A stretch of 64,000 nucleotides of DNA from Sorghum bicolor (Eukaryota > Streptophyta > Magnoliopsida > Poales > Poaceae): the NCBI RefSeq assembly GCF_000003195.3, contig NC_012871.2, positions 18,296,658-18,360,657 on the forward strand. Direction: 5' to 3'. The position numbers were made by a program, and so were the translations under genes. Positions 1-12,000 of this stretch are shown piece by piece; positions within the stretch are counted from its first letter, which is position 1, and every line of letters starts with the position of its first letter. The notes below the pieces were generated by a model that ran no database searches, was not told the origin of the DNA, and saw only the letters and a program-made list of their open reading frames with translations.

Positions 1-436
1 GAATCCCAAGTGCCTCATTAATACCATCTTTCTTAGCTTTCATGTTCTTCCAGGCTTCTATTACTTGTCTCTTCATTGCTCCTTCCTGAGTTTCAGTCAT
101 GTTCTTTTCTAAATATAACTGAGAATCTTTTGGTGGTCCCACTCCACTTAGTACTTGATCTTGCATAGACAAGGGCTTCTCCTTGTTTACTAGGGACAAG
201 GGTAGCATAGTTGGGTCTTCCTGACATTTGGTGTAAGCTTCTTCAATGTTGCCTTGGAGAAGTAAAGATTGTAGTATCAAAAGCTTCTGGAGTCTAGCCA
301 TATGATCAGCTGCCATCTCTAGGATTTGGGATTGCCAAGCCATCATCTCTTCACTGCTCAATTGTGTTGCAGAAGTCATTAGTTGACTCTGATCACCAAT
401 ATTCTTTTCATTGATGTCACCACTTGGATCAATCAT
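1..436 (-). CDS. Partial gag-like ORF of an LTR retrotransposon, runs off the window
   Basis: An open frame reads leftward from an ATG at 434-436 to the window edge, about 145 codons without a stop; an in-frame TAA lies just upstream of the ATG. It is rich in Gln, Glu, Met and Leu and looks helical (for example SSEEMMAWQSQILEMAADHM), with no zinc knuckle in the visible part. It lies about 550 nt downstream, in its own sense, of a primer-binding site and an LTR, which is where a gag ORF would start. I infer gag from position; the domain itself is not recognised. Confidence 0.5.
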   Translation of the reverse strand, partial: MIDPSGDINEKNIGDQSQLMTSATQLSSEEMMAWQSQILEMAADHMARLQKLLILQSLLLQGNIEEAYTKCQEDPTMLPLSLVNKEKPLSMQDQVLSGVGPPKDSQLYLEKNMTETQEGAMKRQVIEAWKNMKAKKDGINEALGI

Positions 437-985
437 CTGACATTAGGCAATAGTAGAATGAGCTAGAGTAGTATGGACAAAGAGCATGATATGAAGTGAG
501 AGAAAAATAGGTGGAGAGGATCAAGATTGACAGTAGATGGATAGGATAAGAGAGATCACTACCCCACTTAACAAAGATCGAGCTAGCCCTCAAACAACTT
601 CTTCTAGGCCACCTTCAAAACACTAGAACAAAGACAACACACAAACAACAAACCAAGCAAAACAAGCACGCATCACATCAACGATACTACACGTGCTTCT
701 TCAACAGTGGTGGTCCTCCTAAAAGGCAGATTAGAGAGGCTGAAAGGCTATCGAACTTTTTAAAGAGATAGGATCACAAAACTTTTGTAAAACAACAAAA
801 ACCAAAAGCCAAGGAGATAAATAGAAATAGCTCAAAAGAAGTTATTCAAGGAGGGGATACAAAATGACAAGGATGAGAAAATAGTCAGAGTCAAAGAGCC
901 AAGGGATGAAAAAAATAGTTTTATATTAAAATAAACTTTAGAAATCGACCAGTGCTATCTAGGCATACGTCCTACAGTCAACATT
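437..985 (-). other. Untranslated leader of the minus-strand LTR retrotransposon
   Basis: This stretch lies between the primer-binding site and the partial gag-like ORF. It is AT-rich and has no long open frame on either strand. I see nothing else in it. Confidence 0.5.
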
Positions 986-997
986 GCTCTGATACCA
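986..997 (-). promoter_or_regulatory. Primer-binding site, initiator-Met tRNA type
   Basis: On the minus strand the sequence reads TGGTATCAGAGC, the standard plant retrotransposon PBS matching the 3' end of initiator tRNA-Met. It sits 4 nt after the LTR edge (…TGACA, 1002-1006). This fixes the element's orientation and the inner LTR boundary. Confidence 0.85.
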
Positions 998-1001
998 TTC
1001 C

Positions 1002-4000
1002 TGTCATTACCCAAGTTACTTCCTCACGCCTACCCGGAAAGTAACACCCTACTAGTGGAGGTCCTGCTAATTAGTCAAGCCAGAGCCATATAGCTTGGAG
1101 CTGCACTGTAAGTCCCAGGGGGCCGCTCCCTGACTAAGTCCTTACGGAGAGCAGAGACGGATACGCCCGGCAAACCGGACCACCAACAGTACCCGCTCCC
1201 CCTGTCACCACCATCATCACGATGCTCGTAAGCATCCAACATCGCCATCACCGCAGTGACCAAAGATTCAGCACAGTTTAAGCATCAAGTTGAGTAGAGA
1301 TTATTACTTGTTTAGGCATGTGTATAAGATGAGTAGAGCAGCTAAGCAAACCTAGTATAACCTAGACTACCCATATATGTAACCCCAGGTGAACAAGGAA
1401 TAGTAAGTAAAGCTAGTCATGTCCTTAGGGTTTGCATTCATTGGACACATGCATGTAAAGTAAATGACATTAATGAGTAGGTTCAAAATGATCAAACGGT
1501 GTCTGCACTTGCCTTAATTCCCAGTGTATATCTGCTCAAAATTCTTTAGCTTCTTTCTTCTGATCTCCAACTTCGGCTTCGACTGTCGGTCCTCAGCTCC
1601 TGATCTTCACTGTAGATGAACCGCGCTTCTACTCGTAGCAACCAAACAACACGAACAGACAAACAAACAATCACGACTAAGAACAAACAACAATCAAAAG
1701 AAAAGCTTAGAAAGAGCGCACTAAACGACACGGCTTGATGTTACGATCGAGACACGCGAGAACGATTGAGAACGGAGCTATCGTTAAACAGACACGACTT
1801 TCGAGGTTCGAAGTGTAACGGAGAAGATGACTATACGCTGGTCGTATTTTATGAAAAGAGGTGATAGACTTTGTCTAAAAGTTGAGTTGACCAAACTATA
1901 AAGCTGGAGTTAAACTTTAGTCATAATTATTATAAGTAATTATATACCACTGAAGCCAATTAAGCATTTATAGTTTTGAAATATGGATTATATGAAAGAA
2001 AGTAATCAAGTGATTATATATCAGGTTAAAACTAATCAAGGTATAATTAATAAAGAAACATTATAGTTAATATTAATAACGTGAGCATTTAATTATTTAT
2101 TTATAAAAGATCAAAATTATAAACATAATTTACTTTTAGTTCAAAAAGACTTAGATAAGTATTACTTAAATTATTTATGTGCTTCATGTTTAAATAATCA
2201 AATTATAATTAAGAAGTATTTAAGTTCACATTTGATTATAAAGATACCAAAATATAATCCTATATTGTCTTTATCTTAATTAAATAGAAAAGCATTCAAA
2301 ACGTTAATCAAATTATTTAAACTCCTAAATACGAGACAATGAAAACAACATTGCTAACATATAGATTACGCCGACATAGTCACAACGCAACGAGAACCGA
2401 ATTACAACTAGATTGCTCCTAATTTAAAAGCTATTTAATAAATATTAATCAAATTATATTTAATAAATTCAAGAATAAGATACATGATAAATATTTATAC
2501 TACTATGCAGAGCGCGGAGATTCAAAACTAACGCGACAAAAACGGGATTAAACGGAGTTGAAACGCGCATTCTATGGCCAAAACTAGATCAGTGGCAAGA
2601 CTGTGAATAAACAGAACTAATTTTCGTATTTTAAATACTTAAAACAGAATTTTAAATGTGTTTTGGACTGTGGGCACTATTTCCCTAAAGCGCAGGGGCT
2701 AAAACAGAAAAGTCAAGGGCTTTAAATTAAATACTTTTGAACTGAGTGGAGTGCGGGTTAATTACCGAAAAGTGCAGGGACTTTTTCGCAAAACTGCCGG
2801 GGTCAACGGGCTGTGGCCGGCTGACCGGCCACGTGTCGCGACTGGACTGGCCAGTCCACGGCCCGCGCCTGTGGACCGGGGCGGTGGCGGCTGGTCCACC
2901 GGTCCACCGTGGACCGGGGAGGGTCGGGCGGCCGGCCGCGGCGACGGCGCCATGGCCGCGCCGGTGAGCTCGTCGCGGCGGCTCTGCGGGGCACGAGAGG
3001 CCGTGCCAAGGGCACGAACGCGTCGCGCGCGGTGCGGCGAGTGCGGTGCGTCGGCTGGTCACGCGGAAGAGAGGCCGGGGCGAGTGGGCTTCGCGGCGGG
3101 GCGGCTCGGCGACGGCGAGAACTCCGGCGAGCATGAAGGTGTGATGGGGAAGGGGAGAAGGCACGCCGAGGGCACCAGGGTGCTCGTCGTGCCCTTGCGA
3201 GGTCGAGTCCGGGCTCACTTTGACGAGAACAGCAGCGGGGCGGAGCGCAGCGGAGGTCGGGATCTCGGCGACTTCAATGGCGGCGGCAAGCTTTGATTAG
3301 GGTTTTGCGGGGGCTTGGGAGAGCGATTAGGGCTTCTAGGGAGGCGTGCGGCGGCTGCAGGGCGCCCTTAAATAGGTGAAGGCGAACCTCGGTTCGCGTG
3401 TGCGCAGAAACCGGGGCGGCGGCGCGGCGGCTGCCCCGTCCGAATCGGACGGGAGGTTGGGGATGACCACCCCGCTGACAGGTGGGGCCCCCTGGTCAGC
3501 GGCTGCGGGTGGAGAGGAGGCAGGCGGGGGCGCTGGGCTGGGCACTCGGGGCGCAGGTGCTGCGTGGCTGGGCCGCGGCCCACTCGGGCGTGCAGGGGGG
3601 GAAGGGAGGCCGGCCCAGGGCGCTTGCCCTTTTCCTTTCTCTTTTTTTTTTCTTTTTATTCAAAAGGGTTTAAACTAAATTTTCAACACCTTTATAAACC
3701 AAAATTTGATTTATTAATTTGGGTCGTTTTGAGAATTGTTTTCTCTACTGCTTTTGAAAACAAAGCATTTTTTTTCTTAATAACATATTTTTAAATTATT
3801 TTTCCACTCAAATATAAATTAGTTTTCAAATATGACTTTTGGAGTTTTATTTTTTTAAAAACCGAAAGGACCTAAACGTGCTCTCTAGAAATTTTGAAAT
3901 TCATTTTTCTGAGACAAGCCAAACAAAGCTAGGGCACAAAACACACATCAAATAAAACACCCTCCACTTAATTTATTAAAAGTTTTAAAATTCCACATTT

Positions 4001-4200
4001 TTCTCATTTTATATTAACAACAATGAATAAAATCTTGGAATATTTTACAAAAATTTTTAAATCCTTAATTAATTTAGTGTTTTCTAATAACAATCCAAAA
4101 TTAAAAATTTTGGAGTGTTATTTGTTGCCTCGATCGGATCTTAACGACCTGGACCAAGCGGCGACGTGGACGTGCGGGATGAACATGGTCGCGCGACACA
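1002..4200 (-). mobile_element. 5' LTR (about 3 kb) of a Ty3-type retrotransposon; far boundary uncertain
   Basis: The inner edge is clear: plus-strand TGTCATTACCC starts at 1002 next to a PBS. The outer (right) edge is not resolved and lies roughly at 4100-4320. The LTR has an AT-rich half (1900-2700 and 3640-4130) around a GC-rich core at 2790-3640 that holds the likely promoter. Its length, PBS and the leader downstream resemble the Tekay/Del chromovirus clade, but no pol is visible, so the clade is inference. The long open frames in the GC-rich core on both strands look like composition effects. Confidence 0.6.
3366..3378 (-). promoter_or_regulatory. Probable TATA box of the LTR promoter
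   Basis: Minus-strand CACCTATTTAAGGGCG lies in the GC-rich core of the LTR. A TATTTAAG box pointing toward the gag-like ORF fits an LTR U3/R junction. The call rests on position and motif only. Confidence 0.45.
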
Positions 4201-4329
4201 CAAGAATTGGCGGCGACGGGCGAAGGAATTGCGCGTGAAAAAGAAAGCGCCCGCGCGACGCGCGAGAGAATTTCCCGCGAAGATGAAAGATTCTCGGATA
4301 AAAATAGTTAGGTCTACTATTTTGGGAAA

Positions 4330-4453
4330 TGCCAAGTCAAAAATGCCAAACACTTGGAGATGAACTTATTTTTTCTTTGGCAAAACGTTTAGGGACTTGG
4401 CAAATTCCAGCAAATGACAAATTTTAATTGCATAACTGTTGGATGCTCTTAGA
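4330..4453. mobile_element. MITE end fragment abutting a second MITE
   Basis: The sequence ends in CTGTTGGATGCTC, the reverse complement of the GAGCATCTCCAACAG type of MITE terminus that is common in grasses. Its left end was not found. It directly abuts the next element, which starts GAGCATCTCC. Confidence 0.4.
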
Positions 4454-4748
4454 GCATCTCCAAGGGCCTCTCCAAATCAATTTTGCATTTGGTAATTTGC
4501 AAAAAACCACAAAAAGAGGGCTCCAATGGTTTTGTAAATGAGTTTTGCATTTGTGCAAACTTTGCAAATCTTTCTCCCAACTTGGCATTTATGCAGAGGA
4601 CTCTGGGTTTGGCAAAATAGAGTATGCCAAGTCAGTTTTGCAAAGGTCCTTGGAATAGGCATCTTTTTAGGCTTTGCATTTTGTTTTGAGACTTTGCAAA
4701 TAACCTCAAATGCAAAACTGATTTGGAGAGGCCCTTGGAGATGCTTAC
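4451..4748. mobile_element. MITE with about 27-bp terminal inverted repeats
   Basis: The left end AGCATCTCCAAGGGCCTCTC matches the reverse complement of the right end, and similarity continues inward through an AATTTTGCATTTG stretch. The element is about 298 bp and has no coding capacity; short open frames on both strands come from its palindromic structure. A TTA lies at both edges, which could be a PIF/Harbinger-type target duplication, but the alignment is off by two bases, so the superfamily is not assigned. Confidence 0.7.
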
Positions 4749-5100
4749 AAGCAAAGATTAACATACATTAGGTATATACAACTTCCAATATAACCAAGTC
4801 ATAGTTTGTACCTTTACAAATATTTGTTACAATTGAATATATCATTTCATCTATATCTCTGGCAGCGCTCCGCAATCTTAAGTGTGCTAAGTTGAGATTG
4901 TGTCACCAGATTTTCTTTTAACAGGAAGTGACTAGATAATAAATCAATCTACGAATTCTTCACCTCAAGGCATAAAATAAGCTTCTAATAACTTTCTGTA
5001 CACATGTTTCTTCCTAGAACGATAATCCCACTTCCATATGCATCATTGTAACAAGACAATGAATGTTCTCGAATATTATTACATATTCACACCATAACTT
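4749..5100. other. AT-rich interval, nothing recognised
   Basis: No gene, repeat or clear element end is seen between the MITE and the LINE. It reads as the old target sequence into which the LINE inserted. Confidence 0.4.
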
Positions 5101-5109
5101 AGTTATTTG
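5101..5109. repeat. Left target-site duplication of the LINE
   Basis: AGTTATTTG occurs here and again at 8671-8679, directly after the A-run that ends the LINE. Confidence 0.8.
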
Positions 5110-8100
5110 ACATTGACGAAATTGAGGAAGGAGATTTTTTAATTCGCTTTAAGCTACGACATAAGCATGATGATTTTAAGTTTAATTTGATTTCAGTTTA
5201 TGGACCGGCACAGTTAGACCAAAAATCAAATTTCCTGTCTAAGTTGGTGTGAATATGTTCAAAAGAAACCTTACCTTTAGTGATAGGTGGTGATTTTAAC
5301 ATTATTCCTAGGCCTGGTGAGAAAAACAATAATAACTACAATGACAGGTGGCCTTTCTTGTTTAATGCAGTAATAGATACCCTCAACATGAGAGAATTAG
5401 AGATGTCAGGCAGAAAGATTTACTTGGGCTAATCATATGCAAAACCAAACTTTTGAAAAATTGGACCGAGTGTTGGTTTGCAACGACTTTGAATTTAAAT
5501 TTCCGCATTCTACTTTACATGCTTTGTCCAGAGAGATATCCGATCACACTCCTTTATTCTTGAATACTAATAACCCATCGTCGTCTTACCAGCTCCCATT
5601 CAAATTTGAATTAGGATGGTTGATGAGAGAGGGTTTTTGTGACATGGTACAAGATGTGTGCAATAGTATGATTGTCATTGGCACTCCTTTGGAGAGGTGG
5701 CAAGCCAAAATCAGGAGGCTACGCCAATACCTACGAGGGTGGGCAAAAAATATAAGTGGGGCATATAAGAAAGAGAAGCAAACTTTATTGAATAAATTAG
5801 ATGAGCTAGACAAAAAGGCAGAAAGTTCTATTCTAGGAGATTTAGATTTAAATCTAAAACATGTTCTAAATGAAAGATTGTCCGAATTACTTAGGGAGGA
5901 GGAAATTAAATGGTACCAAAGAGCAAAAGTAAAACATCTCCTGGAGGGCGATGCAAACACAAAATACTATCATTTGCTTGCAAATGGTTGACATCGAAAA
6001 ACCCGTATTTTCTAGTTGGAAGATGGGTCAAATATAATAACTGGTGATGCCCAGCTTAAAGAGCATATTACCAGCTATTATAAAAACTTGTTTGGCCCCC
6101 CATAAGTGTCTATGGTGTCCCTTGATGAGCTCCAAATAGAGGATATCCGTCAGGTCTCTATATTTTAAAACGAACACCTCACAGAACAATTCTCGGAGAA
6201 TGAGGTTAGGGCTGCGATTTTCCAAATGGAGCACAATAAGCTGTCTGGGCCAGATGGATTCCCACCAGAGTTTTACCAGTTTTTTTAGAACTTGATAAAA
6301 GATGATTGATGGCTTTGTTTAGGGAATTCCATCAAGGCGAGTTGCACCTAGATACCTTAAACTTTGGTAATATAATTTTACTCCCAAAAAAGGATGATGC
6401 AAGAGTCATACAACAATATAGACCGATTTGTTTGTTGAATGTCTCCTTCAAGATTTTCACAAAGGTGGCACTGAATAGACTAACATCTGTTGCACATAAT
6501 ATTATTAGACCTACCCAAACAGCTTTTCTTCCAGGTTGAAATATTATGGAGGGAGCGGTGATCTTACATGAAACTATACATGAGTTGAGTTCAAAGAAAC
6601 AAGATGGTATTATTTTTAAAATAGACTTTGAGAAGGCATATGATAATGTGAAATGGAGCTTTTTGCAACAAAGTTTAAGGATGAAAGGGTTCTCACAAAA
6701 ATGGTGTGATTGGGTTCAGCACTTCACGCAAGGGGGCAATGTTAACATTAAGGTAAATGATCAATTAGGATCCTATTTCCAAACAAAAAAGGGCTTGAGG
6801 CAGGGTGACCCATTGTCGCCAATACTATTTAATATAGTGGTAGATATGTTGGCCATACTCATTGCTAGATCAAAGGAAGCAGGATAGGTGGAAGGGGTTA
6901 TTCCTCATCTGATCCAAGATGGTTTATCTATACTGCAATATGCGGATGACACGGTGATCTTTATGAGCCATGATATCCAAAAGGTGATTAATATGAAATT
7001 GATACTAACTACCTTTGAGAAACTATCAGGGCTCAAGATCAACTTCCAAAAGAGTGAAATCTTTTGCTTTGGGAAAGCAAAAGAACATGAAGAGTTTTAT
7101 ACGCAATTATTCGGTTGTGATGTCGGAAAGTACCTTTTCGCTATCTGGGCTTACCCATGAACACAAGAAAATTAAGTAATAGAGATTGGCAAGAAATAGA
7201 AAACAGAATTGAGAAGAGACTAAGTGGTTGGAAAGGTAAGATGCTTTCCACCGGTGGTCGTTTAGTACTGATAAACTCGGTACTTTCCAGCCTACCAATG
7301 TTTATGCTGTCTTTTTGGAAATTCCACGAGGTGTGTTACAAAAAATGGACTATTTTAGGTCGAGGTTTTATTGGCAGAATGACCAAGACAAACTAAAATA
7401 CATATTAGTTAAATGAGAAATTCTATGCCAACCAAAAATTCAAGGAGGTTTAGGTATTCAGAACTTGGACATACAAAACAAGTGTTTGCTAAGCAAATGG
7501 CTTTTTAAATTGTTAAATGAAGATGGTTTGTGGCAAGAACTTTTGAGGAACAAATATATTAAAGACAAGATGTTAGGGGGTTGTGTAAAAAGGGCAATAG
7601 ATTCCCATTTCTGGAAAAGTCTGATGAATGTTAAGGAGGTTTTTATGAGTTTCGGATCGTTCAAAATCATGAATGGCAAGCAAACTCATTTCTGGTTGGA
7701 CACGTGGCTGGGTAATCGCCCACTTAAAGATAGATTTCCTACTTTGTTTAACATAGTAAGAATAAATCATAATTCTGTAGCTAAGGTACTTAGTTCAGTT
7801 CCACTAAACATTTCTTTTCGAAGGAATTTAGTGGGAAGAAATCTAAGAGATTGGCATAGAATTGTTAATTCTTTACTTGATGTATTTATTTGGGCTTTAC
7901 ATTCATCAGGGAGCTTCTCAGTTAAGTCTATATATGTTGCGTTGATTAACACAATGGAGTTAGAGTTTCACAAGATATTTGGCGTATTAAAATTCCTTCA
8001 AAAATAAAGATATTTTTGTGGTATCTAAAAAAGGGTGTAATTTTAACTAAAGATAACCTGGCCAAGCGTAATTGGGTTGGAGACACGAGGTGTAGCTTTT

Positions 8101-8670
8101 GCTACTCACCAGAAAATATTCAACACCTTTTCTTAGACTGTTTCTACGCCAAATTCTTATGGCGCGTTGTACACCTTTTGTTTGGGGTCTCGCCTCCACA
8201 TAGTATAGAAGACATGTTTAATAGATAGTCGAAATTGGGAGGGAAGAAACATAACAAATTGTTATTGACTGCGGCATCAGCGTTGCTATGGACAATTTAG
8301 CTCACGAGAAACGAAGTGATTTTTGATAAATGTAGACCAAAATCTTTTTTGCAGGTTCTGTTCAGGGGAACTCACTAGCTACGTCAATGGGCAAAGTTGC
8401 AGCGGTGTGACAAACTATGAGGCTAGCTTATCCTAGTAGGACAATACCTTGAGACATCTGCTTTGTATTTCTTAGGCTCCAGTGGTTGGTTGTCAACTAG
8501 GAGCATTGGTCTTGTTTAGTTCTTAAACTATATTTCGTTTGCTTGAGTGAGTACTGTGAGTTGCTTTTTCTTTACAGCATGGGTGCTGGTGTGTGGTTCT
8601 TCTTTGTAATAATTGGTTGAGTCTACCTTTGTAGATGAAGCCAGATATGAACTATCCATTATCTAAAAAA
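5110..8670 (+). mobile_element. 5'-truncated L1-type LINE (non-LTR retrotransposon)
   Basis: Flanking 9-bp duplications (AGTTATTTG) and a terminal A7 run define the insertion. It starts inside the endonuclease domain, so ORF1 and the front of ORF2 are missing, the usual result of incomplete reverse transcription. Endonuclease, reverse transcriptase and a C-terminal zinc-binding region follow in the normal plant L1 order. The 3' UTR is about 440 bp. Confidence 0.9.
5113..8228 (+). pseudogene. LINE ORF2: endonuclease and reverse transcriptase relic
   Basis: This is a decayed ORF2 for target-primed reverse transcription. The endonuclease motif GGDFNII is readable near 5290. Reverse transcriptase blocks are clear: FKIDFEKAYDNVKW near 6617-6660, GLRQGDPLSPILFN near 6790-6830, and the catalytic YADD near 6937-6950. 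A C-terminal zinc-binding segment (C-x2-C … H-x4-C, FCYSPENIQHLFLDC) lies near 8095-8145. Several in-frame stops and at least one frameshift break it: after the LPG at 6537, at 6885 and near 5990. Many stops fit CAG-to-TAG or CGA-to-TGA changes. It cannot make an active protein. Confidence 0.9.
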
Positions 8671-8679
8671 AGTTATTTG
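8671..8679. repeat. Right target-site duplication of the LINE
   Basis: AGTTATTTG follows the terminal A-run and matches 5101-5109. Confidence 0.8.
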
Positions 8680-8748
8680 TAGACTTTGTAGCCCAGCCAC
8701 AGGCAACAAGGTCTGACAAACCTGCATATGGTTTCAATAGTTGCAGTA

Positions 8749-8753
8749 GCAAA
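8749..8753. repeat. Left target-site duplication of the Reina-type element
   Basis: GCAAA is found here and at 14599-14603, flanking an LTR element that begins TGTCACACCC and ends GTGTGACA. Confidence 0.9.
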
Positions 8754-9035
8754 TGTCACACCCGTAACCGCGGCGGGTCACCGGCGGCATGAGATCTCGA
8801 CAGAATTACGGCAAACCCCGGCGCTGGTGTGGGCAAACCCCCAGCCTTGGCGTCCTTGCTTTACTGATGTCTGAATCGAATAAGTCTCATTACAGAACTG
8901 GAGACACTTATGTGTCTGCCTACAGTACTGGCACTAGGGCCCACATGTCATAGACATGGTTGAATACAAGTAATGGAAAATGCGCTAATGCTCTATGAAG
9001 GCGGCTTCTGTGCGTCGTGGCCATCGTGTGTGACA
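8754..9035 (-). repeat. 3' LTR of the Reina-type element (282 bp)
   Basis: It begins TGTCACACCCGTAACC and ends GTGTGTGACA on the plus strand. Compared with the 5' LTR it carries 22 extra bases near 8818-8840, between two copies of a GCAAACCCC-like repeat. The pol stop codon lies inside it (8993-8995). Confidence 0.92.
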
Positions 9036-12000
9036 CCTCCTCCCCCTTGAGTTCCAGCTTGTCCCCAAGTTGGTGCTTCTGGAAACCTTGCCTTGACGAC
9101 ATTGTAGTCTTCCTAGGTTGTAGCAGTAGCAGGGAGTCGAACCCACGTGAGCTTCACCTGTGGAATGGCCGAGTTGCCCTTGCGAACCAAACGGCGGTCG
9201 ATGACTTCCTTGGGTACTGCATCTGTGGCTTCGAGGTCAGTGATCTTGGGTAAAGCATCAAACATTGGACTGTAGTCTAGAGTGAATGGTTTGAGCTGAG
9301 AGATGTGGAATACAGGATGGATCATGGACTCAGCTGGCAGCTGGAGCTTGTAGGCCAACTTACCCACCCGTTGCAGGACCTTGTAAGGGCCATATTATTT
9401 GAATGCCAATTTTGGGTATGGTCTGTTGGCCACTGTTGATTGAGTATATGGCTGGAGCTTCAGCAACACTTGATCTCCCACCTAGAATTGAAAATCCCTA
9501 CATTTCTTGTCAGCAGCTAGTTTCATTTTGTTCTGAGCTCTGGCGAGGTGTGTCTTCAAAGACTGCAGATGCTGTTCTCTATGCTCAATCATTTCAGTAA
9601 CAGGGACAGATGTTGCAGTTGAGGTTGTTGGTTCAGCTGCCAATCTGGGTTCATAACCAAACATAGCCTTGAATGGGGAGCAGCCCAAAGCAAAGTGTAA
9701 AGAAGAGTTATACCAAAGCTTAGCTAAAGGCAACCATTGTTTCCATGATTTGGGAGATTCATGCACGGCACATCTCAAATACATCTCAAGGCACTGATTC
9801 ACCCTCTCTGATTGTCCATCAGTCTGTGGATGATAGGTTGTGCTGAGATTCAGTGTGGTCTTGTAGGTTGTGAACAGTTCTTTCCACAAATGGCTAACAA
9901 ATATAGGATCTCTATCTGAGGTAATAGAGCTTGGCAAGCCATGTAGTTTCACAATGTTGTCCATGAATGCTTGTGCTACCACAGCAGCAGTGTAAGGGTG
10001 CTTGAGGGGAATGAAATGGGCAGCTTTGGTGAGTCTGTCCACTACTACTAGAATGACACTGTAACCCTCAGATTTAGGCAGTCCTTCGATGAAATCCATG
10101 GTCAAGTCTTGCCACATACCTTCTGAAATGGGTAGGGGTTGGAGGAGTCCCATTGGATTTTGCAGAGAGTGTTTGGCCTGCTGACAAACTGCATATTGTT
10201 TGATGAAATTCTCAATGTCTGTCTTCATGCCTTTCCAGGAAAAATGTTTCCTGAGTCTGTAGTAAGTTGGAGCAATGCCTAAGTGACCACCTAGAGCACT
10301 GGAGTGGGAACTGGCAATGAGTTTAGTTTGTAGAGCTGAGTTGTCCCCAATCCAGACCTTCCCATGCTTCGAGATGAGGCTCTTGTCTAGAGAGAAACAG
10401 TGAGAATCAGGGCTGGAGACTGCCAATTGTTTGAGAAGTTGTTGGGCCTTGGGGTCTGTTGTATATGAGTTGAGTACCTCTTGCACCCAAATTGGTTGGA
10501 CTGTGGAGACTGCCTGAATAGCCATCATATGCCCCACTCTTGATAAAGCATCAGCAGCTAAGTTTTCCTTGCCCTTCTTGTAAATGATTCTGAAGTTCAG
10601 ACCCATCATCCTGGTCATTGCTTTGCGCTGCATCTCAGAGTGGAGGTTCTGTTCCTTAAGATAGGCCAAGGATTTGTGGTCTGTCTGAATGATGAATTCT
10701 CCTCTCTGTAGGTAGTGTCTCCATTTGTCAACTGCCATGATTAAGGTCAAGAATTCTTTCTCATATATTGACAGGGTTTTATGCCTGTCTCCCAATGCCT
10801 TGCTCAGGTAAGCAATGGGTTGATGTTTCTGCATCAGAACTGCTCCAATGCCATCTTGACATGCATCTGTTTCTACTATGAAAGTTTCCTGAAAATTGGG
10901 TAAGGCCAGCACTTGGGTAGTTGTCATGGCTGTCTTTAGTTGTTGAAAAGCTTCCTAGGCCACTGGGTTCCACTCAAAGTGTTTGAGTCTCAGAATAGCA
11001 GTGAGTGGCTTGCTGATGATGCCATACCCTTTGACAAACTTTCTATTGTAACCTGTGAGTCTTAGGAAGGCTCTTAATTCAGTCATGGAAGTTGGCTGAG
11101 GCTAGTTGAGCATGTCAGTAATCTTAGAAGGATCTGTGGAAACCCCTTTGGATGAAATGATGTGTCTGAGGTATTCTAGACTGTCCTGTGCAAAGCTGCA
11201 TTTGGACTCCTTCAGGTATAGTTGATGGCGTCGAAGTGTTTCCAACACTAGCTCTAGATGATAGAAGTGCTCCTCCTGAGAAGGGTTGTAAATGGGGATG
11301 TCATCTAGAAAGACTAGTACAAATTTTCTAAGATAAGGCTTTAAGACTTCATTCATGACACACTGGAAAGTTGCAGGGGCATTGGTTAGACTGAAAGGCA
11401 TGACTTTGTGTTGATAGTGGCCATGGTGGGTCTTGAATGTTGTTTTGTGTTCATCCTCAGGTAGCATCCTGATCTGGTCGTACCCTGATCTCATGTCCAG
11501 TTTGGTGAAAACTTGAGAACCAGCTAGTTCATCCAGTATCTCATCTATCACAGGCATTGGAAATTTGTTCTTGATGGTGATGTCATTTAATTTCCTATAA
11601 TCAACACATAGTCTCCAAGTGCCATCCTTCTTTTTTACCAACATTACTGGGGAGGCATAAGGACTATGGCTATGAGTAATGAGCCCTGACTGTAGCAGGT
11701 TTTGTACCTATTGCTCAATTTCAGTTTTATGCTGGGGAGAATAGTGATAGGGCTTGGAGTTGATTGGTTGAGATCCAGGGAGGGTGGGGATTGCATGATC
11801 ATATCCTCTTGAAGGAGGTAAAGCTTGGGGATCAGTGAAGACATCCTTATAGACTACTAACAGGTCTTGAATGGTATCTGGTAGTTGTCGGATGTCTTTG
11901 GTGCTAGTGACTGCTGGTGGTGGGACTTGATCCACTAGAACAAACACCCAAATGGCATTACCCTTGGTAGAGTTGTAGACTTTGGTGGCAGAAATGGAGG

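Noticed and set aside
2727..3296. Overlapping long open frames on both strands
   Set aside because: They lie in a GC-rich LTR core, are rich in Arg, Gly, Ala and Pro in all frames, and no frame shows a domain. Composition explains them.
4477..4771. Small protein genes on both strands
   Set aside because: They follow the palindrome of a MITE and have no features of their own.
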